The notes: generated by a model from the sequence alone, not told the origin. DNA of 64,000 nt from Balaenoptera acutorostrata (GCF_949987535.1 NC_080066.1:91345600-91409599), one strand, 5' to 3'. Positions 33,191 through 45,984 are shown, counted from the first letter of the stretch. Translations and numbers: made by a program.

Positions 33191-34540
33191 GAGGGTAACT
33201 CAGGGCTCAGACTGGAAAGAGCCCACTCTCCATTCCCCTGTACATGAGTTACAGGAGCCTCAGGAACTGAGGACGGAGTCCCTGAGGGGAGGCACAAGAT
33301 AGAAAATGTTAGGCATTAACATGATTGTATTCATGTTAAACGTGCCTGAACTACATTCACATGAGATGGTTTTGTCCTGTATGTACATCGGCACCTTTAG
33401 TCTGAACTGCGGATCTTTGGCTTCACCACCTCCACTGACAGCATTAGCTTCACCTGCTGTGGACCGTCTCCTATAGGATTTCCAGAACCACAAAGCATTG
33501 AAGCTTCACAGGACCCAGAGTCTGTGCGCTAGCATCTGGGCAACCCTCACAGGAGAGCCGCCCAGCTGCCCATCAGGACCCATTTCCCTTTTTCCTGTTC
33601 ATGGCTACCCTGCACCCCCCAGCCTTCCCACTCCTTGCAGCTGGGACCCAGTGTCTCGTGTTACCAAGGGGAAGGGGTGGAGGTGGTGAGGGGTTTGGCC
33701 AGCCTGCATCCTAGGACGGAGGGAATGATGCCCCCGTGGTCACCCCACCCTGTTGGTTAGAGCCCTCACCTGGAAGCAGGGAGGAGAAACAAGGGGGACA
33801 GGGCCTGGGCTCTGACACCCACTTGCCCTGGACTCTAACAAGAAGGGGACAGAGACATCTTCAGCTCCGGCCCATTTTTGGGAACCACTTTATTCCAGCA
33901 ACAAACCTTTGCTCTAAAAGCGAAGGTGCTTTATGAACCCCTCCCCAGCTGTCACAGAAAGTCAGGCTTAATCTCATCACACTTTTCGCAAACCCCAGCT
34001 CACGTTGAGACCACCACTCAGGTGATGTTGCTTCAGAGCATCCCATTTAAGGGATCCCTGGAGTTCAGCTCTCCCAGCCCTGCCTTCAGTTTAAGAGAGA
34101 AGTTTCTTTGACAACCTTGAAAAACCAGCTCAGTTTCCTTGAAAACCAAGCTTCGCAATCTCTCAAACTCTTCTCCATCAAACATTCCTATTCTAGGCTT
34201 GCTGCACCTAAACTGACAGTGCTGTCATCACGTACCAGAAAGCGATTCCTCCAAGCCTGTAGTTATTGGTTACATGATGCTATTGATTGTGAAATCCCAG
34301 AAGAGACAGCTTTGCAAGGTAACCACTTCAGGACTTGGCACTGGGTCCCTTTCCACGGACAGAGTGGAGTGGCTGTTTCCATGGGCCCCATGGTGGAAGA
34401 GCTCACTTTCTGATGAAGCCAGGCTTTGATCCTTTCCAGGTGACTCTAGGGTCCTCATCACCACCAGACCCCCACCCACATGGCTGCTGTCTGTACCAAC
34501 CTATATGAGACCTTGGTAATCTCCTAAAATGAGGGTTATT
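33191..34540. other. No gene or named repeat seen
   Basis: Open frames of up to 101 codons (34108-34413 plus) have no recognisable features. Composition is near balanced. I see no tandem repeats and no plausible splice chain. Confidence 0.35.
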
Positions 34541-34544
34541 TTAT

Positions 34545-34985
34545 AGAGATAATGAGTTGAATGGTGGCCCCAAAAGATGTGTCCCCCCGGAACACATGAA
34601 CAGGACCATATCTGGGAAAAGGGTCTTCGTACACATAGTTAAGGATCTCGAGGGAGGTCTTCTTGGGTTAGAGTGGCCCCCAATCCAATGACAGCATCTT
34701 TGTAAGAGACAAAAGAGGAGAGACCCAGACACAGGAGATGCCACCTGAAGACAGAGGCAGAGACGGGAGGGATACCACCACAAGCCTGGGGACGCCTGGA
34801 GCCCCCAGAAGCTGGAAAACGTAGGGAGAACCCTATCCTGGAGCCTCTGGAGGGACTTCAGTCCTACAACACCTTGATCTCAGATGTCTGAACTCCAGGA
34901 GTGGGGGAGGATGAATTCCTGTTGTTTTAAACCACCCAGCTTGTGGTTATTTGTTAGAGAAGCCACAAAACAGTCACACAGGCCC
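34545..34985 (+). mobile_element. MLT1-like (MaLR) LTR
   Basis: Motifs in order are 'gagttgaatggtggccc', 'atctttgtaagagac', 'gacccagacacaggag', 'ctggagcctctggaggg', 'accttgatctcagatg' and 'ttgttttaaaccacccagc', then 'tttgttagagaagcc'. This is the common MaLR LTR plan, in plus orientation. Confidence 0.72.
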
Positions 34986-36161
34986 TGCTCTGTAGGATCC
35001 TGGAAATGTGGGTCTCACTAAAGGCAGACAGAGGCTGGATTACGGAACCCTTAGAGTCAGCATTGGGCCCCCAGAAATCCTAAAGCAGTGGCTGGACACC
35101 AGAATGTTGAGGGGTCAAGTTGGAAGCCCTAAGGGTGCTGTGTGCACACAGCCTCCCCAGGTTCTTACACCTGTACACGTGAGGGGTAAGTATTTCAATC
35201 CTGATTCAGGACTTTTAACATTACCATTCACATTGCTAATTAAGAACCCACCAGTGGAGATTGGTTCAAAATGGTGGAGTAGAAGGATGTGTGCTCACTC
35301 CCTCTTGCGAGAACACTGGAATCACAACTAACTGCTGAACAATCATCAACAAGAAGACACTGGAACTCACTAAAAAAATGCCCCACATCCAAAGACAAAG
35401 GAGAAGCTGCAGTGAGATGGTAGGAGGGGCGCAATCACAATCAAATCAAATCCCATAACTGCTGGATGGTTGACTCACAAACTGGAGAACACTTATACCA
35501 CAGAAGTCCACCCACTGGAGTGAAGGTTCTGAGCCCCATGTCAGGCTTCCCAACCTGGGGGTCTGGCAACAGGAGGAGGAATTCATAGAGAATCAGACTT
35601 TGAAGGTTAGCGGGATTTGATTGCAGGACTTTGACACGACTGGGGGATAAAAAGACTCCACTCTTGGAGGGCACACACAAAGTAGTGTGCACATCAGGAC
35701 GCAGGGGAAGGGGCAGTGACCCCATAGGAGACTGAATGAGACCAAACTGCTAGTGTTAGAGGGTCTCCTGCAGAGACAGGGGGTGGCTGTGGCTCACCGT
35801 GGGTACAAGGACACTGGCAGCAGAAGTTCTGGGAAATACTCCTTGGCGTGTACCTTCCCAAAATCAGCCACTAACCCCACCAAAGAGCCAGGTAGGCTCC
35901 AGTGCTGGGTTGCCTCAGGCCAAACAACCAACAGGGAGGGAAACCAGCCCCACTCATCATCAGACAAGCAGATTAAAATTTTACTGAACTCTGCCCACTG
36001 GAGCAACACCCAGCTCTACCCACCACCAGTCCCTCCCATCAGGAAGCTTTCACAAGTCTCTTAGAGAGCCTCATCTACCAGAGGGCAGACAGCAGAAGCA
36101 AGAAGAAATACAATTATGGAGCCTGTGGAAGGGAAACCACATTCACAGAAAGATACACAAC

Positions 36162-37076
36162 ATGAAGAGGCAGAGGACTTTGTACCAGATGAAGGAACAA
36201 GAAAAAACCCCAGAAAAACAACTAAATGAGGTGGAGATAGGCAACCCTCCAGAAAGAGAATTCAGAATAATGATAGTGAAGATGATCCAGGACCTTGGAA
36301 AAAGAATGAGGGCAAAGATGGAGAAGATACAAGAAATGTTTAACAAAGACCTAGAAGAATTAAAGAATAAACACCTAGAAGAATTAAAGAACAAACAAAC
36401 AGAGATGAACAATACAATAACTGAAATGAAAAATACACTAGAAGGAATCAATAGCAGAATAACTGAAGCAGAAGAACAGATAAGTGACCTGGAAGACAGA
36501 AAGGTGGAATTCATTGCCACAGAACAGAATAAAGAAAAAAGAATGAAAAGAAATGAAGATAGCCTAAGAGACTTCTGGGACAATATTAAATGCAACAACA
36601 TTTGCATTATAGGGGTCCCAGAAGGAGAAGAGAGAGAGAAAGGACATGAGAAAATATTTGAAGAGATTATAGTCAAAAACTTCCCTAACATGGGAAAGGA
36701 AATAGCCACCCAAGTCTAGGAAGTGCAGAGAGTCCCAGGCAGGATAAACCCAAGGAGAAACGTGCTGAGACACATAGTAATCAAATTGACAAAAAATCAG
36801 GACAAAGAAAAATTATTGAAAGCAACAAGGGAAAAACGACAAATAACATACAAGAGAACAGCTGATTTCTCAGCAGAGACTCTACAAGCCAGAAGGGAGG
36901 GGCACAATATATTTAAAGTGATGAAAGGGAAGAACCTACAACCAAGAGTACTCTACCTGGCAAGGATCACATTCAGGTTCGACAGAGAAATCAAAAGCTT
37001 TACAGACAAGCAGAAGCTAAGAGAATTCAGCACCACAAAACCAGCTCTACAACAAATGCTAAAGGAACTACTCTAA
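36162..37076 (+). pseudogene. L1 ORF1: L1 ORF1 (RNA-binding chaperone), one in-frame stop
   Basis: ORF1p is the trimeric RNA-binding chaperone that coats L1 RNA. Reading from 36162, residues about 45-110 form a long heptad-rich coiled coil with an adjacent duplication of LEELKNK. An RRM-like part follows (with 'NNICIIGVPEGEE' at about residues 145-157), and then the C-terminal domain with 'SADFSAETLQARRE'-like residues. A TAG at 36717-36719 after residue 185 splits an otherwise open frame of 304 codons. The Gln context ('ATQV*E') suggests a CAG to TAG change. It ends at 37076, and ORF2 begins 58 bases later, the normal L1 spacing. As written it would give only a truncated trimer-forming piece. 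Confidence 0.93.
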
Positions 37077-37134
37077 GTGGGAAACACAAGAGAATAAAAG
37101 GACCTACAAAAACAAACCCATAACGATTAAGAAA

Positions 37135-40100
37135 ATGGTAATAGGAACATACATATCAATAATTACCTTAAATGTGAATGGATTAAATGTTCCAACCAAA
37201 AGACACAGGCTTGCTGTATGGATACAAAAAGAAGAGCAATATATATGCTGTCTACAAGAGACCCAAATCAGACCAAGGAACACATACAGACTGAAAGTGA
37301 CGGGATGGAAAAAGATATTCCATGCAAATGAAAATCAAAAGAAAGCTGGAGTATCAATACTCATACAAGATAAAATAGACTTTAAAATAATAAATGTTAC
37401 AAGAGACAAGGAAGGGCACTACATAATGATCAAGGGATCAATCCAAGAAGAAGATATAACAATTATAAATTTATGTGCACCCAACATAGGAGCACCTCAA
37501 TACATAAGGCAACAGCTAACAGCTATAAAACAGGAAATCAACAGTAACACAAAAATAGTGTGGGACTATAACACCTCACTTACACCAATGGACATCATCC
37601 AGACAGAAAATTAATAAGGAAAAACAAGCTTTAAATGACACAATAGACCAGATAGATTTCATTGATATTTATAGGACATTCCATCCAAAAACAGCACATT
37701 ACACTTTCTTCTCAAGTGCACACGCAACATTCTCCAGGATAGATCACATCTTGGGTCACAAATCAAGTCTCAGTAAATTTAAGAAAATTGAAATCATATC
37801 AAACATCTTTTCCAAACACAACGCTATGAGAATAGAAATCAATTACAGGGGGAAAAAAGTAAAAAACACAAACACATGGAAGCTAAACAATACGTTACTA
37901 AATAACCAAGAGATCACTGAAGAAATCTAAGAGGAAATCAAAAAATACCTAGAGACAAATGACAGCAAAAACATGACGATCCAAAACCTATGGGATGCAG
38001 CAAAAGCAGTTCTAAGAGGGAAGATTATAACAATAGAAGCCTACCTGAAGAAACAAGAAAAAATCTCAAATAAACAATCTAACCTTACACCTAAAGGAAC
38101 TAGAGAAAGAAGAACAAACAAAACCCTAAGTTAGTAGAAGGAAAGAAATCATAAAGAGAGAGCAGAAATAAATGAAATAGAAACAAAGGAAACAATAGCA
38201 AAGATCAATAAAACTAAAAGCTGGTTCTTAGAGAAGATAAACAAAAATGATAAACCTTTAGCTAGACTCATCAAGAAAAAGAGGGAGAGGATTTAAATAA
38301 ATAAAATTAGAAATGAAAAAGGAGAAGTTACAATGGACATCACAGAAATACAAAACATCCTAAGAGACAACTACAAGCAACTCTATGACATTAAAATGGA
38401 CAACCTGGAAGAAATGGACAAATTCTTAGAAAGGTACAACCTTCCAAGACTGAACCAGGAAGAAACAGAAAATATGAACATACCAATCACAAGTAATTAA
38501 ATTGAAACAGTGATTAAAAATCTTACTACAAACAAAAGTCCAGGACCAGATGGCTTCACAGGTGAATTCTATCAAACATTTAGAGAAGAGCTAACACCCA
38601 TCCTTCTCAAACTCTTCCAAAAAATTGCAGGGGAAGGAAGACGCCCAAACTTATCCTATGAGGCCCCCATCACCCTGATACCAAAACCAGACAAAGATAC
38701 TACAAAAAAAGAAAATTACAGACCAATATCACTGATAAATATAGATGAAAAAATCCTCAACCAAATACTAGCAAACAGAATCCAACAACCCATTAAAAGG
38801 ATCATACACCATGATCAAGTGGGGTTTATCTCAGACATGCAAGGATTCTTCAATATACATGAATCAATCAATGTGATATACCATATTAACAAACTGTAGA
38901 CTAGAAACCATATGATCATCTCAATAGATGCAGGAAAAGCTTTTGACAAAATTCAACACCCATTTATGGTAAAAACTCTCCAGAAAGTGGGCATAGAGGG
39001 AACCTACCTCAACATAATAAAGGCCATATATGACAAACCTACAGCAAACATCATTCTCAATGGTGAAAAACTGAAAGCATTTCCTCTAAGATCAGGAACA
39101 AGACAAGGATGTCCACTCTCACCACTATTATTCAACATAGTTTTGTAAGTCCTAGACATAGCAACCAGAGAAGAAAAAGAAATAAAAGGAATACAAATTG
39201 GAATAGAAGAAGTAAAACTGTTACTGTTTGAAGATGACATGATACCATACATAGAGAATCCTAAAGATGCCAGCGGAAAACTACTAGAGCTAATCAATGA
39301 ATTTGGTGATGTTGCAGGATACAAAATGAATGCACAGAAATCTCTCGCATTCCTCTACACTAACAATGAAAGATCAGAAAGAGAAATTAAGGAAACAATC
39401 CCATTCACCATTGCAACAAAAAGAATAAAATACCTAGGAATAAACCTACCTAAGGAGGTAAAAGACCCATACTCAGAAAACTATAAGACACTGATGAAAG
39501 AAATCAAAGGTGATATAAACAGGTGGAGAGATATACCATGTTCTTGGATTAGAAGAATCAATATGGTGAAAATGACTATACTACCCAAAGCAATCTACAG
39601 ATTCAATGCAATCCCTATCAAATAACCAGTGGCATTTTTTACAGAACTAGAACAAAAAATCTTAAAATTTGTATGGAGACACAAAAGACCCCAAATCGCC
39701 AAAGCAGTCTTGAGGGAAAAAAACGGAGCTGGAGGAATCAGACTCCCAGACTGCAGACTATACTACAAATCTACAGTAATCAAGACAATACAGTACTGGC
39801 ACAAAAACAGAAATATAGATCAATGGAAGAGGATAGAAAGCCCAGAGATAAACCCACCTACCTATGGTCAACTACCCACCTACCTATGGTCAACTAATCT
39901 ATGACAAAGGAGGCAAGAATATACAGTGGAGAAAAGACAGTCTCTTCAATAAGTGGTGCTGGGAAAACTGGACAGCTACATGTAAAAGAATGAAATTAGA
40001 ACACTCCTTAACACCATACACAAAAATAAACACAAAATGGATTAGAGACCTAAATGTAAGGCCAGACACTATAAAACTCTAAGAGGAAAACATAGGCAGA

Positions 40101-40976
40101 ACACTCAATGACATAAATCACAGCAAGATCCTTTTTGACCCACCTCCTAGAGAAATGGAAATAAAAACAAAAATAAACAAATGGGACCTAATGAAACTTA
40201 AAAGCTTTTGCACAGCAAAGGAAAACATAAACAAGACAAAAAGACAACCCTCAGAATAGGAGAAAATATTTGCAAATGAAGCAACTGACAAAGGATTAAT
40301 CCCCAAAATTTACAAGCACCTCATGTAGCTCAATATCAAAAAAACAAACAACCCAATCCAAAAATGGGCAGAAGACCTACATAGACATTTCTCTAAAGAA
40401 GACATACAGATTGCCAACAAACACATGAAAGGATGCTGAACATCACTAATCATTAGAGAAATGCAAATCAAAACTACAATGAGGTATCACCTCACATCAG
40501 TCAGAATGGCCATCATCAAAAAATATACAAAGAATAATTGCTGGAGAAGCATTAATTGGAGAAAAGGGAACCCTCTTGAATGGTTGGTGGGAATGTAAAT
40601 TGATATAGCCACTATGGAGAACAGTATGGAGGTACCTTAAAAAACTAAAAATATAATTACCATATGATCCAGCAATCCCACTACTGGGCATATACCCAGA
40701 GAAAACCATAATCCAAAAAGACACATGGACCCCAATGTTCATTGCAGCACTATTTACAATAGCCAGGTCATGGAAGCAACCTAAATGCCCATCCCAGATG
40801 AATGGATAAAGAAGATGTGGCACATACATACAATGGAATATTACCCAGCCATGAAAAGGAATGATATTGGGTCATTTTTAGAGACGTGGATGGATCTAGA
40901 GTCTGTCATACAGAGTGAAGTAAGTCAGAAAGAGAAAAACAAATATCGTATATTAACATATATATGTGGAACCTAG
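37135..40976 (+). pseudogene. L1 ORF2: L1 ORF2 (endonuclease-reverse transcriptase), multiply broken
   Basis: ORF2p nicks target DNA and copies L1 RNA there. The endonuclease part starts at 37135 with 'TLNVNGLN' and 'CCLQETQ' (active-site Asn and Glu region). Later there is 'WDYNTS', where the family usually has GDFN. The first frame ends at 37614. The RT part is in another frame, with '[15 protein letters not shown]' near 38540, '[11 protein letters not shown]' near 38935, 'RQGCPLSP' near 39105 and 'LFEDDM' at 39227-39240, the catalytic FADD box with Ala replaced by Glu. Stops occur at 37612, 37928, 38897, 39146, 39622 and 39902, and the frame shifts again before the C-terminal end (40785-40976, '[17 protein letters not shown]'). 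It cannot make an active protein. Confidence 0.93.
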
Positions 40977-41212
40977 AAAAATGATACAGATGAACCGGCT
41001 TGCAAGGCAGAAATAGAGACACAGATGTAGAGAACAAACGTATGGACACCAAGGGGGGAAAGTGGCGAGGGGGGGGCGTGGGATGAACTGGGAGACTGGG
41101 ATTGACATATATACACTAATATGTATAAAATAGATAACTAATAAGAACCTGCTCTATAAAAACATAAAGTAAAATTCAAAAATTAAATAAATAAATAAAA
41201 TTTAAAAAAAAA

Positions 41213-42495
41213 ACAGAAAAGACAAGTTCTTCCCTTCCCATAGACTTATTTATATGAATGAATTATTTCCATGCTTATATCTATAAATACAAAAAAGAGG
41301 AATAAAACCTACCTTGAACAAAATAAAAAAGAAAAGAAAAACCAGAACCCACCAGTTATAAAGATGAAATCCCTAGCAGGACAATTGCTCCAGTGGTAAA
41401 CAATTCTGAAGTTGGTCAGAGGTGGGGAATTGTCTCCCATGCAGCCAGCAGCACCCCCTGCAAGGAGCGTCCTCATTGCAAAGCTGGTGCACGGTGCCGA
41501 GGCGTCTCTGAGTAAACGTGAGCTGAGCCCCAGGCCAGTTGCTGCTGAACTTTTCCCACCCTTCCCAGGTAAAACACCTGAATGTGTGCAAAGACTTTAA
41601 CGCCTAGAGGAAGGGGCTTGGAGCCACACCAGCGACAGCACGCAAGCCGAGTTGGTGCCTGCAGGCCAGCCAGGATGGTCGTGGCCCCGGGCGCTCTTCT
41701 GGAAGCTTTCCATTTCCCTACCGGAGTTACCCCTCCTGTCCTGGCCCCCACTGCTTTTTTTCTTGCTTACTCACCTCTGCCCCGGGGAGAAATTCCAATG
41801 GCAGGTATGGGTGACACATCGTCTTCTTTAGCAGTTGGCAGCCCGGCAAGTCCTGCAGAAAGTCCAGCAGAGCCCCACTCACACTGGGCCACCCACAAAG
41901 CCGAGGCCCCTCACTCCCTCCCACCAGCCCAGCCCCGAGACTGTTGACGGGGCAGAGAATATGGCGTCAGGCACAGCTGCAGGCACTCTTGCTGCCTGGA
42001 GGGGTACACCTGGGGAGGGCTGGCCGGCCGGGTCAGGCTGCGCAGGTCAGCCAATCCTTGCCCATCAGTGGCTCAGAGTTGCAGAAAATGGGCCCTGCTG
42101 CACTGGCCAGGTCCAAGGAACAGGTGTGGCGTCCCGAGGGTCAGGATATACAAGGGGCTGCAGCTCTGGCTTGTTTTCTAATCATTTTATCTGGTCCATG
42201 AGTGGGAGACAACTTCACAAAGACCCTCTACTAATGAGAAGAAGCCAGGAGTCAGGGAGAGGAGGGGTGGTGGGTGGAGACAGAGGCCTGGTGCCCCGGC
42301 TGCAGTGGAAGCCTCTGGAAGTCCAGGCAGAGTGAGGCCGCACAGAGTGAAGCCCAGGGTCACAGACCTGTTGGAGCTGCTGTTAGTTCAGGTCCTGCTC
42401 TGAGGTGCTCTGTGTCAGCTCTGACCAACAGGTGAGCTGGGGATGCTCTGTAACCAGGGCTATGTGCACAGTTCCTGCGTGCCCAGCCCTGCTGA
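41213..42495. other. No gene seen; start of the GC-rich half
   Basis: After the L1 tail the base composition rises in GC within a few hundred bases. Several overlapping open frames on both strands (for example 41835-42335 plus) reflect low stop-codon frequency. None has recognisable content. Confidence 0.35.
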
Positions 42496-42695
42496 GTGCC
42501 TGCCCAGGGGAGCTCTGTATCCTGGGCGGGGCCTGACCACGAGAGCCCCGTGGGCTGCTGGGTGCCTACCCAGGTGAGCTCCATATCCTGGGCGGGGCCT
42601 GACCATGAGAGCCCCGTAGGCTGCTGGGTTGCCTACCCAGGTGAGCTCTGTATCCTGTGAGGGGCCTGACCATGAGAGCCCCATAGGCTGGGAGG
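42496..42695 (+). repeat. Three-copy ~67-bp minisatellite
   Basis: Units start at 42496, 42562 and 42630 with 'gtgcctgcccagg' or 'tgcctacccagg', and each contains 'tatcctgggcggggcctgacca' (in parts) and 'gagagcccc'. Units are nearly identical, differing at a few positions. The third is slightly degraded ('tatcctgtgaggggcc'). Confidence 0.88.
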
Positions 42696-43144
42696 GGGAC
42701 GTGTGTATGGGCGTCCTCTCTGTGCAGCCTGCACAGAGTTGCTTAGCGACTTCTCTGTGGGCAGCGCTGGTATGAGACGAGAACCAGGAGAGGCTGCGGG
42801 CCCCGTGAACCCCTGTCCATCCAGAGTGATGAGGTCAGTAGGTGGGTGCTAGCCACTGTGCTGCGTGAGGGAGGCCCCACGGGTACCTTTTGTTTCTTCC
42901 ACCTGACACCACGGAGGCCTACCTCGGACAGAGCAGACAGCCTGCCTGGGACAGGTGGGAGCTCCTGGTGACCCTGCAGGGGACATGAGAGGGACGGACC
43001 AGGCAGGAGGGCGTGGAAGCCCAGGCAGAGCCATGGGGCTCGAGCCGAGGGGGCCTTTCTGGGTCTGAGCTGGGACTGGACAAGCAGGTGGTGAGTGTGA
43101 TCCAGGAAAGCTGCCCTGGTGACATGAGGCTGAACCTGCTTCAG

Positions 43145-43204
43145 AGTGACAAGCTTCCGGATGATCCCAAAACAGGATAGTGAGACGGATCCTGTTAGAA
43201 GAAG
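43145..43204 (+). CDS. Candidate exon with a consensus donor, unidentified
   Basis: A 60-base block begins after 'acctgcttcag' and ends in AAG before GTAAGT, which is a perfect consensus donor. One frame is open through it and reads VTSFRMIPKQDSETDPVRR, starting with a split codon and ending with a split codon in the same phase. The acceptor has a modest pyrimidine tract. No neighbouring exon was placed with confidence, and the peptide is not one I recognise. It could be chance. Confidence 0.2.
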
Positions 43205-45980
43205 GTAAGTGAATCCCCCCAAGAGGAGGCTCTGTGATCTGGCCCCGGGAGGGGGGTGAAGGGAACAGGTGTGGAACCTGCTGGGAGTGGGCAGTCCCCC
43301 TGGGTGGGCGGCGGGTGCAGACCCCACTCCGTTGCCGCACATCTGTGCTTCTGGCTGGATTACTTGGCTTCTCAGAGCCTCAGCTTCCTGGTCTGTTTGT
43401 GGGGTGATGGTATCATGGATTGGCTAGTAATTTCCTCAGAACAGGGTAGAAAGGGGTCTAGTGGAAATTCCACGGAACACCGTCATTATGGGAATCGCAG
43501 GCCCTGTTTCCCGCAGGTCTGTCTTCAGGGTCAGGAGAGCAAATCCAAGCTGACTTGCAGCAGAGCCTTGGGATGGGCTCGGTTTGGTGGGAACCCCGGT
43601 TTCCGGAATCTCAGAAGGAGCGGGCTCCAGTGGGCAGTGGCAGGTTCATCCCACCTGGAAGCATCCAGACCTCAAGGCCCAGCAGCCCCTGAGCCCTGTG
43701 TCTGGGTCTCCAGAAAGCAGACGGGACAGGCCGGCGTCCTCCTCGGCCCTCTTCCTGCCCAGAACAGGTGAGGTCCAGGCCGTCATTAGGAAGAAGCAGG
43801 GATGGGGGTGTCCCATGTGGGAAGAGAACATGGAGCAGCTTGTGTACATAGACGTCCACACCAGGAACGTGGGTCGGTGGGACGTGGGCACTGGGAGGGG
43901 CAAGTCATGGGCCTGAGTAAGCAGGGCGGGGCCAGAGGTCCTGAGGAGGGGCTGCGACAAACTTTGCCTGTGCCAGGCCTCAGACTCCCTCTCCTGGTCA
44001 CTGGGGAGGAGGAGCTGAGCAGCGTTGGTGGAGGGACCACTCGCGTCCCCAGGCCCTGCCAGCATCAGCCCTTCAGGCTCTGGGTCGGGGAGCCTGAGGA
44101 GCGCAGGTCCAGCTGTGGCCACCAGGGAGGCCTGGAGGGGCTGGGCGGGAAGCACCGGTGTGGTCATCACCTGTACAGAAGCTTCCGAGCCAGTGTCCAG
44201 TGGGAGCTCTCACCTTGCATGTGGGTTTCACGTCCACAGCTCAGATCACCTTCCAGCCACTTGGTTTGTTTTCTAGACACAAAGTCCTAATATCTTCTAT
44301 GTCCCCTGCCCGTGAAAAGGCACGTCTGATCTGGCACCAGGTGCGTCCCTCCTGACTGGATGCCCAGCAGCCAGTGTCACCGCGTCATGACTGTCACGGG
44401 GTGTCAAGCATGGGGGAACGAGAGCACACGGTCCAGGCCAACGAGGGGCTGTGCCGTCCACGGAGCCGGTGCTGTGGCTGTACGTGTTCCCTCCCCCCAC
44501 CCTACGGGCAGAGACCACCGTCCCCTTACAGACTGTTACCAAGTTAAGTCATCTGGACCCTGCTCGAGCCCTAGCCTGGCAAGGCACACTGCCTCAGAGG
44601 GGAAGCTTTCCTTTTTCCATTTGTGTTCAAGTAGGCAAATAGCAAAACCAAAGCTGAGACCACCACAGCACAGGCTCTACTCAGTGGCCAAAGAATAGAG
44701 AAGCAGGAACTAAGATCACAAATCAACTTCTCACCCACCTGGCAAGAGTGGTTTAATTTGAAAGAGTAAAGACAAAGGGAGGAGGAGTGAGGCTAATGAT
44801 GGGGATGAAGAGGCCTTCCGGGGAAGGGACAGGGCTTTTCCCAAGGGAGTGGGGTACCACCTCCTTTTACCCGTTTTTGGTCCTTCATGTCCAGTCATGG
44901 CCACCGGTGGGTGTGTCACTTAATATGCTGATATAGTAAATTCAACCTGTGATGAGACGCAGGGTCTGTTGGAGGTCAGATTCGTTGCCATCTTGGTCTC
45001 AGCTTGTTCCATCTGTTTTTTTGTTTGTAGCTTCCTTTCTTATCTCTGGACCCTTTAACTTAAATACATAGGTGAACTCCTGCTGAGGGTGGGGTGGAGG
45101 ACAGCCCTCCACCCACGGGTTTTGAGCAAGGGCCTGGAGCAGCTCTGATAACAAGAGGAGGAGGCTGAGACGGGTGGTCAGCCTGACCCCCGCACTGGGG
45201 CCTGTGGTCGGCATGTGGAGGTGGTTAGTAGGGGGCATGTGTCAGGGAAGGTTCTCAGTGTTTACACAGAAGATGTGAATGTGGGTCCAGGTGCAGAGCT
45301 GCCTGCAGATGCTGCTACAGAAACCTCTGATTCTTTCCTGAGAAAACTGGTGGGGGGGCATTCAGGCAACAGGGCAAACTGCTTGCTCTGGATGTTCTTG
45401 TGTGGAAGTGGGGCCATAGCAACAGGGGCTCAGCCCACAAAACCCCAGAACCCCTCCCAGAACAGCTCCAGAACCGCTTCTGGAATGGCAAGAAGTGGGT
45501 CTTCCACCTACTAGACGTGGAGGGAAGGGGTGGGGTCTGCAGAGCCGCCCTCACCTTCAGTTGCTGGCTGGGAGGCTCACAGGACCCAGCACATGCTTGT
45601 GGCTTGTGTGCTCACAGCTGAGATGGGTCACAGTACACAGTAGGGATGCACGGGAGGGAGGGTCCCTGTTCCAGTCATCTCATGACCTCCATGCCCCTTT
45701 CTTCCCTCGAGGGTCTCTAGGGTGTCTCTTTTCCCAGCAATGAAGGGCAGAACGATGATAGTTACCCCCATCCCCCGTCCCCCCAGGGAAGCCCACTAGA
45801 GACTTGGCACCTGGCTGGGGGCTGGTCATTTGATGTTCTCTGCCCTCACCCTCCAAAATGCCAGTGCCCAGAAGGGGAGCCAGGGTTCAGAATGGACCAC
45901 ATGGTTTGTGCAACAGCACAGGTGCAGGGGGCTGCCCCTAATGGGAGGCGGGAGGGTTTAGATCAGGGCAGGGAGCTGCT
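43205..45980. other. No gene or named repeat seen
   Basis: This is GC-rich DNA with many overlapping open frames on both strands of 60-170 codons. Both strands are open over the same intervals (for example 43646-44170 minus with 43802-44290 plus), which argues for composition and not coding. No tandem repeat was noticed. Confidence 0.35.
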
Positions 45981-45984
45981 CACC

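Larger units (their letters stand above)
35245..41212 (+). mobile_element. Nearly full-length L1 (5'UTR, ORF1, ORF2, 3'UTR, A-tail), inactive
   Basis: A complete LINE-1 layout of about 6 kb starts with 'gattggttcaaaatggtgg' and ends in an A-rich tail near 41212. The 5'UTR spans about 35245-36161, ORF1 36162-37076, ORF2 37135-40976, and the 3'UTR after that has a G-rich tract at 41051-41080. ORF1 has one nonsense codon. ORF2 has several stops and at least two frame changes, and its FADD motif is altered. The element is therefore not competent, but it is far younger than the other L1 pieces in the window. I could not identify a clear target-site duplication. Confidence 0.95.

Noticed and set aside
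42743..43342. 199-codon minus-strand frame and an overlapping 163-codon frame
   Set aside because: Several frames are open over the same bases, and their content is rich in Pro/Ser/Arg, as expected from GC-rich non-coding DNA.
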